In this document: positions 20,681-32,967 of the stretch, in pieces
How positions within the stretch are numbered: the first letter of the stretch is position 1
How the letters are laid out: each line of letters begins with the position of its first letter
Origin: Planctomycetota bacterium
GTDB lineage: Bacteria; Planctomycetota; UBA1135; GCA-002748355
DNA length: 64,000 nucleotides
Assembly: GCA_011321845.1 (NCBI GenBank)
Contig: DROQ01000096.1
Coordinates: 1 to 64,000 of the forward strand
Direction of reading: 5' to 3'
Made by a program: the position numbers and the translations under genes
The notes under the pieces: generated by a model
What the model was told of the DNA's origin: nothing
The model's database searches: none
What the model saw: the letters and a program-made list of their open reading frames with translations, nothing else

Positions 20681-23600
20681 ATGAATCCCAGTCCTTCCAC
20701 CTTACTCAGGAAGGCCGCGCCCCTTTGGGCCAGCCTTTTCCTCCCCCTGTTCCTCGGCGCCGGACTCTCCGCCCAAAAAATCCTGGTGAACGCCGCACCG
20801 GACATCACCGTTCCGGGGGATTCCTATCCCAGCAGTTTCGGCTCGACCAAGGCCTTCGCCTTTTTCTGGGCCGGCCAATTCCTGGAAAAAGGGTTCTGGC
20901 GAACGGATGGGACCAAGCTGGGAACTTTGCAACTGCTTCCACAGACTCCAGGAAAATTCCTCAAAGGGCCACCCACCGGCATTGCCTGGAACAACCAGTA
21001 CTTCTTTAAGGGCTGGGATCCGAAGGGAGGTTGGGAACTGTTCAAATCCGACGGAAGCCTGAAGGGCACAGGCCTCGTCAAGGATCTCGACCCAAGAACC
21101 GGCAGCCAGCAACAGCCCCTCTCTTCAGAGCCTCGCAACTTCGTCATCAGTGGAGGCTCTCTCTTCTTCGTCGCCGACACCGCACAGGGATCGACTCTCT
21201 TCAAGAGTGATGGGACTCCAAAGGGAACCCTCTCCATCTTTTCGATCCAAGGGAACCTGGTGAACCTCACCCCCCTGGGAAACAAGCTGGTCTTCGAAAT
21301 CCAGGGCAATGTTTCGCTCCAAAATGGCCTGGCGATCAGTGATGGGACAAGAACGGGAACCCATGTCATCTTCCGGCCCCTCTCCATGGACAGCGGAAGA
21401 GGGAATAAAGGCTTCGCAACCCTCGGATCCTTCCTACTCTTCTCCGCGGAGACCTATACCTCCGGAACCGGGAAAGAGCTGTTCATCTCCGACGGCACTC
21501 CCAAGGGAACGAAACTTCTCAAAGACATCTATCCAGGAACCTATGGGTCCCAACCCAGCGACTTCGCCCGCGTCGGAAACAAGATCTACTTTGCGGCGGA
21601 AGACCCCAAATACGGAAGGGAGCTTTGGAGCAGTGACGGGACCGCAACTGGAACGGTCCTTGTCAAAGACATCGAGCCGAAAAAGCGCCAAGGGTTTCCC
21701 TTTTCAAGCAAACCCACCAAGCTCCATGCCTTGGGAAACAAGCTTCTGTTCCAAGCAGCGACCCTGGACTCCGGGGAAGAACCCTGGATCAGCGATGGAA
21801 CCAGGCAAGGCACCTTCCTCTTGAAAGACCTCACAAGAGGCTCAGCATCGACCAGGCTCCAAGCAATCCTGGCTTTGGGTTCCCACGCCTACTTCGTGAT
21901 CCCGAACCTCTCCAAGACCTACACCCTCTACCGGACGGATGGAACCACACAAGGAACGCAACCCATAACCGAGTTGGGGATTGAATGGCCCCAACCCATC
22001 AGCCTGACCCCTTACGGCAACCGCTTCCTTTTCCCTAACAAGGACTCCGCCCACGGCCTCGAGCCATGGATCGGCGATGGGACCCCCCAGGGCACCAAGA
22101 TCCTCGTAGACCTGGTCCTGAAACGCACCCTTACCCAAGGCTCGGATCCACGAAACTTCAGGGCGCTGGGAGACCTCCTTTACTTCTCCACTGCCCAGTT
22201 GGGGCATATCAATTCTCTCTGGAAAACGGATGTCGCCGGGCTTGGAGCCAAAAAAATCACGACCGTAAGGACGGGTGCAAGGATCCAGAAAGCGGGCGAT
22301 CGAATCCTCTGGATGGAGGGAGCAAACCCAATGTGGAAACTCCTTGCGTACGATCCCAGGCAAAAAAAGATCACCCCTCTCCTGACCACCCAGGGGGCCT
22401 TCTCCGAACTCAACACCCTGGGAGAGAAGTGGTATTTCTCCGAGAAGCCCCTCAATGGGAAGACTCTCAAGTTTTGGGTAACAGACGGCACTAAGGCCGG
22501 AACGAAACCTCTCTCCTGGATCCCGAGCGGATCCCTTGATGTTCGGTATTCCACCATTCCCTTTGGACGAAGAGCCCTCCTCATCGGCCCGATCTATCGC
22601 ACCCTGCCTCAAAAAACCTTCTCCATCTGGCTTACGGATGGGAGCAAGGCTGGAACCCAGGCTCTTGCCACCATCACCTCGCCCATCCCCCTCAAATTCA
22701 TCTTCCCTCAAGGTTATGCTCAATGGGGCAACGATCTTGTCTTCGCGTTCAAGATGATCGATTCCCGGTACGCATCCAAAACCCTGCTCTTCCATACAAA
22801 TGGCACGCCAGCCGGAACGAAGCTGATCAAGACCTTGGCTCAAGACAGACTTCCGCGGATCGAGGCTCTTGGGGGCAAATTTTTCTTTTCCCTTTATGCC
22901 AGAAACACAGGAATGGAACTCTGGGTTTCAGACGGAACCCCAAAGGGGACCAAGCTCCTCAAAGATCTCCTTCCTGGACCCGCCAGTTCTTTCCCATCCT
23001 CCATGACCCGGGTGGGGAACCGAATTGTCTTCTCGGCTTATTCTCCCAACCTGGGTTGGGAGATTTATGTCAGTGATGGGACAGCCAAGGGCACCAAGCT
23101 CCTCAAGGACATCTGGCCAGGGAAGAAGAGCGGCCTGCTGCGTTTCCTCCACATCATTCCCATTGGCTCGAGGCATGTGGCCTTCCTCGCGAATGATGGA
23201 ACCTCTGGAAAGCGCCTATGGGTCACTGATGGGACCCCTTCCGGGACCAAACCGGCCAGCCGACCCTTGAAGGATGCGGACACCAACATCGACCTGGAAA
23301 ACCCCCGCTTCGCCCTCGGGAGACTCTTCTATTCTTGGGCAACCCGAGCCTATGGGAGAGAACCCTGGGCCTGGTTCCCCGGAGCGAGCGCACATGGCCA
23401 TGATTTCGGATGCGGAACCGAGCCCAGCCTCGAAGCGAGCGATCCCGTCCTAGGAAGCACCATGCGTTTTGTCGGACAGCTCTCCAAAAAACAACCCGTG
23501 GCGGTGCTCATGCTCGGGCCAACGGCTCCGATTCCCCTCCGCATGCCCGGCGGCTGTTACTTGCACGTCGATCCCTACCGTCTGATCGTTCCTGTGCCGG

Positions 23601-23752
23601 TCCAGGCCAGGCTGGGCAAATGGAATCTGGTCGTTCCGGTTCCCAACAAACCCAGTCTCAGCGGTCTCCTGTTCCAGGCGCAGGTCCTGCACCCATTGAA
23701 AGGGGGAGGCTTCGATCTCAGCAACCCGGTGGACTGTGTTTTAGGTCGTTGA
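20681..23752 (+). CDS. Secreted ELWxxDGT-repeat protein (paralog 2)
   Basis: A 1023-residue exported protein, collinear with the paralog at 8956-12018 from signal peptide to C-terminus. GAGGAG precedes the ATG, and the signal peptide ends near GLSAQ. About 16 repeat units with LW-x-[ST]DGT-x-x-GT can be traced; the tenth unit has degenerated (KTDVAGLGA), and one reads HTNGT. The C-terminal module again starts at CGTEPSLEA and runs through CYLHVDP and PSLSGLLFQAQVL to DLSNPVDCVLG. It differs from the paralog at many positions along its length, so the duplication is not recent. A surface or extracellular role is inferred. Confidence 0.88.
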   Translation: MNPSPSTLLRKAAPLWASLFLPLFLGAGLSAQKILVNAAPDITVPGDSYPSSFGSTKAFAFFWAGQFLEKGFWRTDGTKLGTLQLLPQTPGKFLKGPPTGIAWNNQYFFKGWDPKGGWELFKSDGSLKGTGLVKDLDPRTGSQQQPLSSEPRNFVISGGSLFFVADTAQGSTLFKSDGTPKGTLSIFSIQGNLVNLTPLGNKLVFEIQGNVSLQNGLAISDGTRTGTHVIFRPLSMDSGRGNKGFATLGSFLLFSAETYTSGTGKELFISDGTPKGTKLLKDIYPGTYGSQPSDFARVGNKIYFAAEDPKYGRELWSSDGTATGTVLVKDIEPKKRQGFPFSSKPTKLHALGNKLLFQAATLDSGEEPWISDGTRQGTFLLKDLTRGSASTRLQAILALGSHAYFVIPNLSKTYTLYRTDGTTQGTQPITELGIEWPQPISLTPYGNRFLFPNKDSAHGLEPWIGDGTPQGTKILVDLVLKRTLTQGSDPRNFRALGDLLYFSTAQLGHINSLWKTDVAGLGAKKITTVRTGARIQKAGDRILWMEGANPMWKLLAYDPRQKKITPLLTTQGAFSELNTLGEKWYFSEKPLNGKTLKFWVTDGTKAGTKPLSWIPSGSLDVRYSTIPFGRRALLIGPIYRTLPQKTFSIWLTDGSKAGTQALATITSPIPLKFIFPQGYAQWGNDLVFAFKMIDSRYASKTLLFHTNGTPAGTKLIKTLAQDRLPRIEALGGKFFFSLYARNTGMELWVSDGTPKGTKLLKDLLPGPASSFPSSMTRVGNRIVFSAYSPNLGWEIYVSDGTAKGTKLLKDIWPGKKSGLLRFLHIIPIGSRHVAFLANDGTSGKRLWVTDGTPSGTKPASRPLKDADTNIDLENPRFALGRLFYSWATRAYGREPWAWFPGASAHGHDFGCGTEPSLEASDPVLGSTMRFVGQLSKKQPVAVLMLGPTAPIPLRMPGGCYLHVDPYRLIVPVPVQARLGKWNLVVPVPNKPSLSGLLFQAQVLHPLKGGGFDLSNPVDCVLGR

Positions 23753-23784
23753 TGGTCTGCGCATAGAGTATAGGAGCTTCGGCG

Positions 23785-25134
23785 ATGGGTCTTTTTCTTG
23801 CCTCCATTCTCCTCTCGCTTCTTCCTCCGGCTCTTGCCCAGGAAAGAGGGTGGAAATTCTCTTGGCTTCCGGAGGATCAAACCTTTTCCCATGTCAAGAC
23901 CGTCTTCGACCTCAACTTTTTGGCCGAAAGGGTGGGAGGGGAGGATGAGACCCAAGGAAATGAATACCACCACTGGCGTAAGGTTCGCCTCCAATCAGGA
24001 AGGCTGGGAGACAAAGAAGTCAAGAAGGTCACGATCTGGAAAGAGGTTGCCGACGAAGAGAGAGGACGCATCCTCCAGTACCGAAGCGAATCCTATTGGA
24101 ACAAGAAAAAAGAACTCATCGTGCTCTACGCGGTTGAAAACGTCCAAGGGATTGAAACTCATCGAGAATACCGATGGCGGGAAGGGGGGCTCTTTTTACA
24201 TGTGGGCCCTTCGGAGAAGGCGTCTTCGAAGGGGAAGAAAAGGAGACGGAAAAAACGGAGGAAGGGGGCTCCTCCCGACTGGCGACCGATTCCCACCAAG
24301 GAGCGTCCCCGCTCGCTGACCTTGTTGCTCGCTTCCTCCCCTTACTGGAACTCCGATCAGAGGGTCCGCTTTTCCCAGCTTGATCCATGGGAGGAGAAGA
24401 CCAGCGAGGAGACTCTCCATCGAACCGAAAAAAAGGTCCTCCTTGGAGGCGGTATGCTTACTCGGCGCATCGAAGGAACCCAAGAAGGCGGCATCTACTA
24501 TTTGGTCCGACGAAAGGATGGAGCCGCCTATGTCACAGCCCCCACGAACAAGCTGTATTACGAGTCCATCTCGGGTTACGACGAATTGGAAGATACCCGG
24601 GAAAGGATCCGGAGCAATTCTCCCATGCAGGCCAAGGCCCACAAACTCGCCACCAACACCTGGAAAAAGAGGGGAAGCGAGCTTCGCAACGACTTTTTGG
24701 GTCTCCGCCTTCGTTCACCAAGTGGAAAAAAGTGGAGCCGCATCCAAGGGCTGAAAACCCCCTATTGCTTCGGTCTGGAAGCGCCCTCGGAGGGAGCTTC
24801 CTTTCGTATCTGGATGCGCGCCTGGGGAAACGGGGACCTTGACGAGGCCCTCTCCCAATTCAAGCACTACCTCTCCTTCCTGGTCGATTCCATGGAGGAG
24901 ATCAAGATCGAGCGGACCGACTTCCTCAAGGCGCCTGCCTTCCGCTTCGCCTTCCGCGGAACAGACCTCCTCAAGGAGGATCGCTGGTCGACCCGGATCA
25001 TCGCCTTTCTCCATCGAGGGGTCTTCCTGGCTCTCGAATTTCGCGTCCTACCCTCCGAGAAAAAAGAATGGGAGAAGGATCTCAAACGGATCGAGCGCTC
25101 CATCAAGTTTTTGAAGCCCCGGCGCACCCATTAG
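23785..25134 (+). CDS. Secreted protein of unknown function with a lysine/arginine-rich linker
   Basis: A 449-residue protein that I do not recognise. It has a clean signal peptide (MGLFLASILLSLLPPALAQ), two predicted alpha/beta parts and, between them near residues 144-166, a very basic stretch (SSKGKKRRRKKRRKG). The last ~110 residues (SFRIWMRAWGNGDLDEAL to SIKFLKP) look like a PsbP/DcrB-type fold, judged only from the strand and helix pattern. It starts 32 bp after the second ELWxxDGT gene on the same strand and may share its transcript. No catalytic motif is visible. Confidence 0.65.
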   Translation: MGLFLASILLSLLPPALAQERGWKFSWLPEDQTFSHVKTVFDLNFLAERVGGEDETQGNEYHHWRKVRLQSGRLGDKEVKKVTIWKEVADEERGRILQYRSESYWNKKKELIVLYAVENVQGIETHREYRWREGGLFLHVGPSEKASSKGKKRRRKKRRKGAPPDWRPIPTKERPRSLTLLLASSPYWNSDQRVRFSQLDPWEEKTSEETLHRTEKKVLLGGGMLTRRIEGTQEGGIYYLVRRKDGAAYVTAPTNKLYYESISGYDELEDTRERIRSNSPMQAKAHKLATNTWKKRGSELRNDFLGLRLRSPSGKKWSRIQGLKTPYCFGLEAPSEGASFRIWMRAWGNGDLDEALSQFKHYLSFLVDSMEEIKIERTDFLKAPAFRFAFRGTDLLKEDRWSTRIIAFLHRGVFLALEFRVLPSEKKEWEKDLKRIERSIKFLKPRRTH

Positions 25135-25190
25135 GTTCCCACCCATGAGGTTTTCGGGTCGGGAAGGTTGTTGGAAATCGTCGGCAGGCG

Positions 25191-27177
<1,987 letters not shown>

Positions 27178-27181
<4 letters not shown>

Positions 27182-28143
27182 GCGCCCCCTCCTACCTTCC
27201 TCGCCAGCATGTGGAGATCCTGCCCCATTCGGAGGGCGGAGACCAGTTTTGCCGGCCAAATGCAATTGCTGATCCAAAAAGGGATGCGGCGATGGGTCAA
27301 GAAGGCGACATAGGCTTCCTGCGCCTTAGCGTCGAAGTCCCCCCCCTCGATCCCGCACCAACGAAGCAGTCTCTCCTCCTGGCCCAAGCGCCGCATGAGA
27401 TCGTAGATGAGGCGGGGATCCCTCCGGTCGGACCAGGTCTCATAGCCGAGGACCTTGAACCCACGGCGCAGCAGAAGCATCTTGAGCGAGCGGGGGGAAA
27501 ACAGGTTGAGGTGTTCCGGGGTCACCCCGTAGCTCCAACAGGCCCCGAACATCCGGGCCTTGAGGCAGGCATGGTTGGGTTGGGCCGTGTAAAAAACCCC
27601 ACCCTCCCGCAAAAGCCCCCGCACCAGCTCGGCCACCCGGTCCGGATGGCGCAGATGCTCGAAGGTGTGGTGCATCAACACCGCGTCAAAGCTCCCCGCC
27701 TCCAAACCCTCCTGGGCGAAGGCTCCCTCCTCCAGACTCGTCACCCGGATGTCCAGCCCCAATTCCTCCCGCCCATACTCCGCGGCCGGCACGCAGAGTT
27801 CGGTTCCCACCGCCTCCCATCCTCGCTCCCGGGCGGCGACCAGGGAAGTCCCCATGGAGCAACCCACGTCCAGAATGCGCCCCCGTGGGACGACTTTCTC
27901 GATCCGTTCGAGGATCTTGTGAAAACGCCCCAGGTTCTTTTCGTGCTCCTGGTAGGCCTCCATCGCGTGTTGCCGACTCTGCGAGTAAAACCCGTCCAGT
28001 TCCCCGGGCTCCGGGGGGTCTGCCATGCGCTGGAATCCGCAGCCCCGACATTCCTCGTAGGTATGATCCCACATGGCGAAGAGAGGAAAGAAGTCCTTCC
28101 CCCCGCAGGCAGGGCAATGGGACCGTTCCACCCGCTCGTTCAC
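27178..28143 (-). CDS. Class I SAM-dependent methyltransferase with N-terminal zinc ribbon
   Basis: A 321-residue protein with two CxxC pairs at the N-terminus (CPACGGKDF and CRGCGF), then the SAM-binding motif ILDVGCSMGTSL near residue 95, the acidic strand VGTEL, and a post-motif DAVLMHHTFEHLRHP, as in methyltransferase type 11/12/23 families. About 110 C-terminal residues are unassigned. Similar zinc-ribbon methyltransferases often act on sugars or glycolipids, but the substrate is not determined here. It overlaps the pseudouridine synthase stop upstream and the CDF start downstream, each by 4 bp. Confidence 0.82.
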
Positions 28144-29171
28144 CGTCCCCGCCTCTTCTCCTCGGGGATCGCCCGGTTCTCCCGCAACCAGTCCAGGAAC
28201 AGCCTCATGTCCTCGGGCAGAGGCGCTTCCCAGGCCATCCGTTCGCCTGTCACGGGGTGGGCCAACTCCAAGCGCCCCGCATGCAGGGCCTGCCGCCCCG
28301 GCACCGGAGCCTCCTCCGGAAGCCGGATCCCCTGCACCTTGCGGGAGCGATAGACCCGGTCCCCGACGATGGAGTGATGCACCGAGTCCAGGTGCACACG
28401 GATCTGGTGCGTGCGCCCCGTCTTGGGGCGGCAGAGAAGGAAGGTGAAATCCCGGAACCGCTCCCTCACTTCGTAATAGGTTTCCGCAGCCCGCCCATCC
28501 TTAGGGGCAACCCGAATGCGCTCCGGCCGCTTGGGGTCCCGCTCCAAAGGAGCCGTGATCCAGTCCGAGAAGAAACGGGGCTCCCCGAAGACAATGGCCA
28601 AATACTCCTTCTGGACCTCCCGGTCGTGGAATTGCCGCTGCAGGGCGCGCATGGCGGGAATGGTTTTGGCGAGGATCATGACCCCCGAGGTCTCCCGATC
28701 GAGGCGATGCACAATCCCGGGCCGCGCCTCCCCGGGTGGAGAAGGGAGGACCGAACCGCAGTGGGCACAGGCCATGTCCGAGACCGTCACCCGACGCTCC
28801 CCAGCGCCGGGATGGCAGACCAGCCCCGCCTCCTTGTCGATGACAAGGATGTCCTCATCCTCGTAGAGCGGTTGCAGAGGAGGGATGTCCCCCACGCGCT
28901 CCGGGGGCAGCTCACTGGACTCGTAATAGGCAACCCGAACGACCTCCCCCTCCCGCAGTCGCGTCGAAGGCGCAGGGGGAGGTTGGCCCTCGACCTCCAC
29001 CCGCCCCTCCCGAATCAGCTTTTGGAGCCAGGCGCGGCTGGACTCTTCGAATCTCCGAGCCAGCAATTGGTCCAGGCGCATCCCAGCCTCCTCGGCACCC
29101 ACCTGGATCCCGACAGCCCCTGCCCAGCTCACCTTTTGCTTGTCCTCGCTCACAGCGTCCTCAGGTCTCAT
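28140..29171 (-). CDS. RluA/RluD-family rRNA pseudouridine synthase
   Basis: Isomerises specific uridines in RNA, probably in 23S rRNA. The 343-residue protein has an N-terminal S4 RNA-binding domain (MRLDQLLARRFEESSRAWLQKLIREG) and the RluA-type catalytic domain with the signature HRLDRETSG, whose Asp is the nucleophile, followed by GRTHQIRVHL and LHAGRLELAHPVTG. I take the ATG at 29171 (MRPEDAV); the open frame upstream has no family similarity. It is the first gene of the operon that ends in hemB. Whether it is RluD, RluC or RluA in specificity cannot be told. Confidence 0.9.
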   Translation of the reverse strand: MRPEDAVSEDKQKVSWAGAVGIQVGAEEAGMRLDQLLARRFEESSRAWLQKLIREGRVEVEGQPPPAPSTRLREGEVVRVAYYESSELPPERVGDIPPLQPLYEDEDILVIDKEAGLVCHPGAGERRVTVSDMACAHCGSVLPSPPGEARPGIVHRLDRETSGVMILAKTIPAMRALQRQFHDREVQKEYLAIVFGEPRFFSDWITAPLERDPKRPERIRVAPKDGRAAETYYEVRERFRDFTFLLCRPKTGRTHQIRVHLDSVHHSIVGDRVYRSRKVQGIRLPEEAPVPGRQALHAGRLELAHPVTGERMAWEAPLPEDMRLFLDWLRENRAIPEEKRRGR

Positions 29172-29351
29172 GCACCAGCCCGGGAACGCTAACAACCCTC
29201 GCCCTCCGGGGCCAGCCCAATCGGGCGGACCATTCAGACAGAGCTTGCGGGTATAGCATTTTCGGTTAGAGTTTGGGGTCGAGGCCAGAGACTCCATCAC
29301 AGCGAGAAAACGCGGAGTTCCAAAGCCCATATCCAACCTGGGAGGATCTTT

Positions 29352-30404
29352 TTGGAAGGAATGGAAGGGATCAGCGTTCTTCTGGTCGACGACGAAAAAC
29401 ACCTCGCCCGCAACATCGGAAAATGGTTCCAGTCCAAGGGCTGCCGAGTCCACACGGCTTTTGAACTCGAAGAGGCCCTCAGCGCCCTGGAAGCCCTCCC
29501 GGAGCTGGACCTGCTGATCACCGATGTCTACCTGCAGGCGGGCAGGGCCACCCCGGGGGGACAGATTCTCGCCAAATACTGCGCCGAGAAACGCCCCAAC
29601 CTCCCCGTCATCCTCTTGACAGGCAAGCCCTCCATGGATCTCGCCATCGCCGGGATCCGGACGCACGCCTTCGATTTTTTGACCAAACCCGTGCACATGC
29701 CGACCCTATGGAGGCGAGCCCAAAAAGCGATTACCGAAATGCGGCTCCGGGCCCGACTCTCCGAGCTGGAGCGGGACAACAAGCTCCTTTCGGCCATTCT
29801 CCCCAACGCGATCGAGGCCAAAGACCCCACGACAAGGGGGCATTCGGACCGGGTGGTCCGTTACGCGGACACCCTCGCCATCAAATCTGGGGTCGGGGAA
29901 GAGGAGCGCCGGGACCTGCGCCTTGCCGCCAGACTGCACGATGTAGGAAAAATAGGCATCCCTGAGGCCATTTTGACCAAACCGGGTCCTCTGGACCGCG
30001 AGGAGCGCCTTGTGATCCAGCAGCATCCCGAGATCGGGTTCAAGATCATCGAACCCCTCAAGGACTTCCCAAGAGTCCGGGATTGGGTCTACCAGCACCA
30101 CGAGCGCTGGGACGGCAGGGGTTACCCCCAAGGTCTGAAGGGCGAGGAGGTTGCGCTCCCTGGACGCATCCTGATCCTCGCCGAAGTCTACGATGCCCTC
30201 GCCACGACGAGGTCCTACAAGAAACCCTGGAGCAACGAAAAGATCGCCGACTTCTTCGAGGAGGAGGCAGGCCACCACTTTGATCCCGATTTGGGAAAAA
30301 TTGTGGCCGAAGGAGTCCGAGAGAAAGGTCAAGATTTTTTTCAAGCCTTTTCTGGCAATTCTGAGCAGGAAGGGGGACAGACCCTCTCTTCCCCGGCGCA
30401 ATGA
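29352..30404 (+). CDS. HD-GYP response regulator (cyclic-di-GMP phosphodiesterase type)
   Basis: A 350-residue two-domain regulator. The receiver domain has the acidic pair in LLVDDE, the phospho-acceptor Asp in DLLITDVYL near residue 55 and the conserved Lys of FLTKPV near 105. The output domain has HDVGKIGIP near 200 and the diagnostic HHERWDGRGYPQGL near 250, so it should hydrolyse cyclic di-GMP. The start is probably the TTG at 29352, six bases after GGAGG; an ATG three codons later is the alternative but would sit directly against GGAAGGA. No histidine kinase is adjacent. It may be linked to motility, given FliN at the right edge. Confidence 0.92.
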   Translation: MEGMEGISVLLVDDEKHLARNIGKWFQSKGCRVHTAFELEEALSALEALPELDLLITDVYLQAGRATPGGQILAKYCAEKRPNLPVILLTGKPSMDLAIAGIRTHAFDFLTKPVHMPTLWRRAQKAITEMRLRARLSELERDNKLLSAILPNAIEAKDPTTRGHSDRVVRYADTLAIKSGVGEEERRDLRLAARLHDVGKIGIPEAILTKPGPLDREERLVIQQHPEIGFKIIEPLKDFPRVRDWVYQHHERWDGRGYPQGLKGEEVALPGRILILAEVYDALATTRSYKKPWSNEKIADFFEEEAGHHFDPDLGKIVAEGVREKGQDFFQAFSGNSEQEGGQTLSSPAQ

Positions 30405-30489
30405 CCTCCTTGCGGTCTTTACCCGCCGGGACCCTTCTTGTAACCTAGCTTCCTTCTCTAGCTATTCGGTCGGGTTGCCCCCCCTCCAA

Positions 30490-30515
30490 GGCTGTGGATT
30501 AAGAGCCCTTTTTTT
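30490..30515 (+). terminator. Weak terminator-like hairpin after the HD-GYP gene
   Basis: GGCT (30490-30493) and AGCC (30504-30507) can pair around a 10-base loop and are followed by CTTTTTTT. The stem is short, but the T-run is the only one in this 277-bp gap. I see nothing else supportable in the gap. Confidence 0.3.
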
Positions 30516-30681
30516 CCGCTCTGACGTGTCCTTAGAACGTTTCCCCTAGACCTCCTCCAGGAGATGGTCGGATTCAGACTTTCTTCCTGGAAGTTTTTCT
30601 TTTGAGGTTCCCTGGAGAGGCGACCACGAGGCAAACAGCGGGAATTCAGGGAGAAACCTTCTTACCGAGATCCAACGAATC

Positions 30682-32943
30682 ATGGTCCGACGTCTTCCCT
30701 CGGTCTTCCCCATTCGAGCCCCCTTGACAGGCCTTTGCTCCACGCTGCTCCTGGCCGCGACCCTCCCCACGGTGGTGTTTCCTACCCCTGCCTGGGCCCA
30801 AGGAAAGAAGAAGGAATACAGGTTCGAACTCCCCAAGGGGTATCCCCGAGACCTTGTCCTGATTCCTGGTGGACCTGTCCATCTCGGAATCGATGGAAAA
30901 AAAGACCTGGAGCCCATCGCCGAACTGCATGCCAAGGGTCGTGAAGCGGAACTCAAAAAGGCCCGGAGGATTCAGGCCAGGGAGCTGGGGGACGAGAGGA
31001 TCTTCCTACCTTCCTTCTTCATCGGGAAGCACGAGGTCACCAACGCCCAATTCAGGGCCTACGTCCTGGCCCACCAGACCAAGAAGAAGGTCATGCGGGA
31101 TGGCAAAGAGGTCACCATCACCATCAACCAGGTCCGATTCCCCTTCGACTGGTGGCCCCGAAAAAACCAGGACAAACAGCGCAAGCTGTATTACGCCAAG
31201 AACAAGGTGAGCAAGGCACCCCCCTTCCGCCCCATCGAATTCTGGAAGACCAACTACCAGGAACTGGAATGGAAGATGCCCAAGGGCAGGGAGAACTATC
31301 CGGCGCGCTACATCTCCTACCGCGAAGCGCTTGGCTACTGCCGCTGGGCTGGACTCCGCCTCCCCACGGAACCCGAGTGGAACCGGGCACTGCGGGGTGA
31401 CAAAAGCGATCGCCTCCTCTGGGGCAAGGATTGGAAGTCCGCCAAGACCCTGGAGAGGTTGGGCTATGACAAGAAACGGAACCGGAGACTCCGTCCTGTC
31501 TGTCACGCGCCGGAATCCAAGTCGATCTTCGGCGTCGAAGACCTCCTGGGCGGGGTATGGGAATGGACCCAGTCTCCCTTCAAACCCTTTTCCGGCTTTG
31601 ATTCCGCCTTCCGCTCCTACAACCGCGAGCTGAAGAGGCGCAAGAACCCCGTCCTCTTCCCCCCCACCTTCGACCCCACTAAGAGAGTCTGCCTCGGGGG
31701 CTCCTACGTCACAGCCTTACACCAGCCCATCCTCGCCTTTACCACGACGGCTCGTCTCGCCAAGGATCAGAGCGTTCTCTTCGAGGACCTGGGATTCCGC
31801 GTTGCCAAGTCCCCGCAACCGGGTTTCGACGCCTCCATCATCTGGGCGCTCGACCTCAACTCCGAACACATCGGGGAACGGGACATCGACCTGCCCAAGC
31901 GCAGTGAACTCTCCCGCCTGGAGCGTGGCCAGAAACTGACCTTCGAGCAGCGTGGAATCGAGCGCTGGGATCTGGACCAGGAGAACCCGGAGATCATCCG
32001 GTCCTACCACATGGTCTCCATCGTCCCCGTTCGCGAGCTGCCCTACACCAAGGAAAAGGAGTTTCTGGTTCGAACCTCCCAGATCGGCGACAAGAAGCAC
32101 GTCGGTGCGCCCATCGCGGTGGTCTTCAGCTCCGAGACCATCAAGGTCAAGCAACCCACCCTCCCCGTGGGCAAACCCAGCATGGTGGCCCTCGAGAAAG
32201 GCATTTACTCCATTCACTTCCGTGGCGCGGGCCTCCCCCGGGAGTTGGAGGTCGCCCTGGGCGCCGGAGCCAAGTATCTCAAGCTCCACAAGAAACGCCC
32301 CAGCGTCGAGGCTCGAGAAGCCGCCGAGAAGGCCAAGGCCGAAGCGGAAGCCAAGAAGAAGGGCAAGTCCGTCAGCAAGAAGGCCAAGAAAAAGAAGGCT
32401 CCTAAGAAGCGCAAGAAAAAGACCCGCAAACCCAAAAGGAAGAGGTCCAAGAAGAAATCCAAGAAGCAGAGCAAGAAGGAGATCAGCGCCACCCTCAAGC
32501 TCATCGCAAAGAATTGGGAGCCCGTTGTCGACCGCTACGGCATGACGGACGAGGACATCAAGAACTATGGTTCCAAAAAGCTCCCCAAGACCATGGTCCT
32601 AAAACCGGGGAACCTGCGGGTCCCCACGGACCGGGCCATCCTCCTCTTCCGGGACAACAATGGGCAATACGTGGCTTGGACGCCCTACTCCAAGGCGATC
32701 ATCCGCCAGGCGACCCGAAACAATCCTCCCAGCCTCCAGATGAACGCCGGCAACAACAGCCTGATCTATCGCGGGGGGCCACGGATCAAGCCCTCGGCCT
32801 TCCGCTTCCAGTTCGAGATTCCCTTGATCCTCGAGGACGGAACCTTGGACGAGAGCTGGATCAGCAAGAACCCCATCGAAAGCATGGGGAAGGGTCAAAA
32901 AAAAATTAAAGGCCCGAGCTTCAGCCCGAAACGACGAAAATAA
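30682..32943 (+). CDS. Secreted FGE/sulfatase-modifying-factor-like protein with a histone-like basic segment
   Basis: A 753-residue exported protein (signal peptide ending near PAWAQG). Residues ~55-375 match the formylglycine-generating-enzyme fold: VLIPGGPVHLG, FFIGKHEVTNAQFRAYV, ARYISYREALGYCRWAGLRLPTEPEWNRAL, GVEDLLGGVWEWTQSP, LGGSYVT and EDLGFRV. The catalytic Cys pair expected after GGSY is not present, so enzyme activity is doubtful. Residues ~545-600 are almost all Lys, Arg and Ala, like histone H1 tails, and would be highly positive outside the cell. The remainder is unassigned. It stands alone between a weak terminator and a convergent kinase gene. Confidence 0.82.
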   Translation: MVRRLPSVFPIRAPLTGLCSTLLLAATLPTVVFPTPAWAQGKKKEYRFELPKGYPRDLVLIPGGPVHLGIDGKKDLEPIAELHAKGREAELKKARRIQARELGDERIFLPSFFIGKHEVTNAQFRAYVLAHQTKKKVMRDGKEVTITINQVRFPFDWWPRKNQDKQRKLYYAKNKVSKAPPFRPIEFWKTNYQELEWKMPKGRENYPARYISYREALGYCRWAGLRLPTEPEWNRALRGDKSDRLLWGKDWKSAKTLERLGYDKKRNRRLRPVCHAPESKSIFGVEDLLGGVWEWTQSPFKPFSGFDSAFRSYNRELKRRKNPVLFPPTFDPTKRVCLGGSYVTALHQPILAFTTTARLAKDQSVLFEDLGFRVAKSPQPGFDASIIWALDLNSEHIGERDIDLPKRSELSRLERGQKLTFEQRGIERWDLDQENPEIIRSYHMVSIVPVRELPYTKEKEFLVRTSQIGDKKHVGAPIAVVFSSETIKVKQPTLPVGKPSMVALEKGIYSIHFRGAGLPRELEVALGAGAKYLKLHKKRPSVEAREAAEKAKAEAEAKKKGKSVSKKAKKKKAPKKRKKKTRKPKRKRSKKKSKKQSKKEISATLKLIAKNWEPVVDRYGMTDEDIKNYGSKKLPKTMVLKPGNLRVPTDRAILLFRDNNGQYVAWTPYSKAIIRQATRNNPPSLQMNAGNNSLIYRGGPRIKPSAFRFQFEIPLILEDGTLDESWISKNPIESMGKGQKKIKGPSFSPKRRK

Positions 32944-32967
32944 TCGAGAGTCTTGCCCCCCTTCCAA

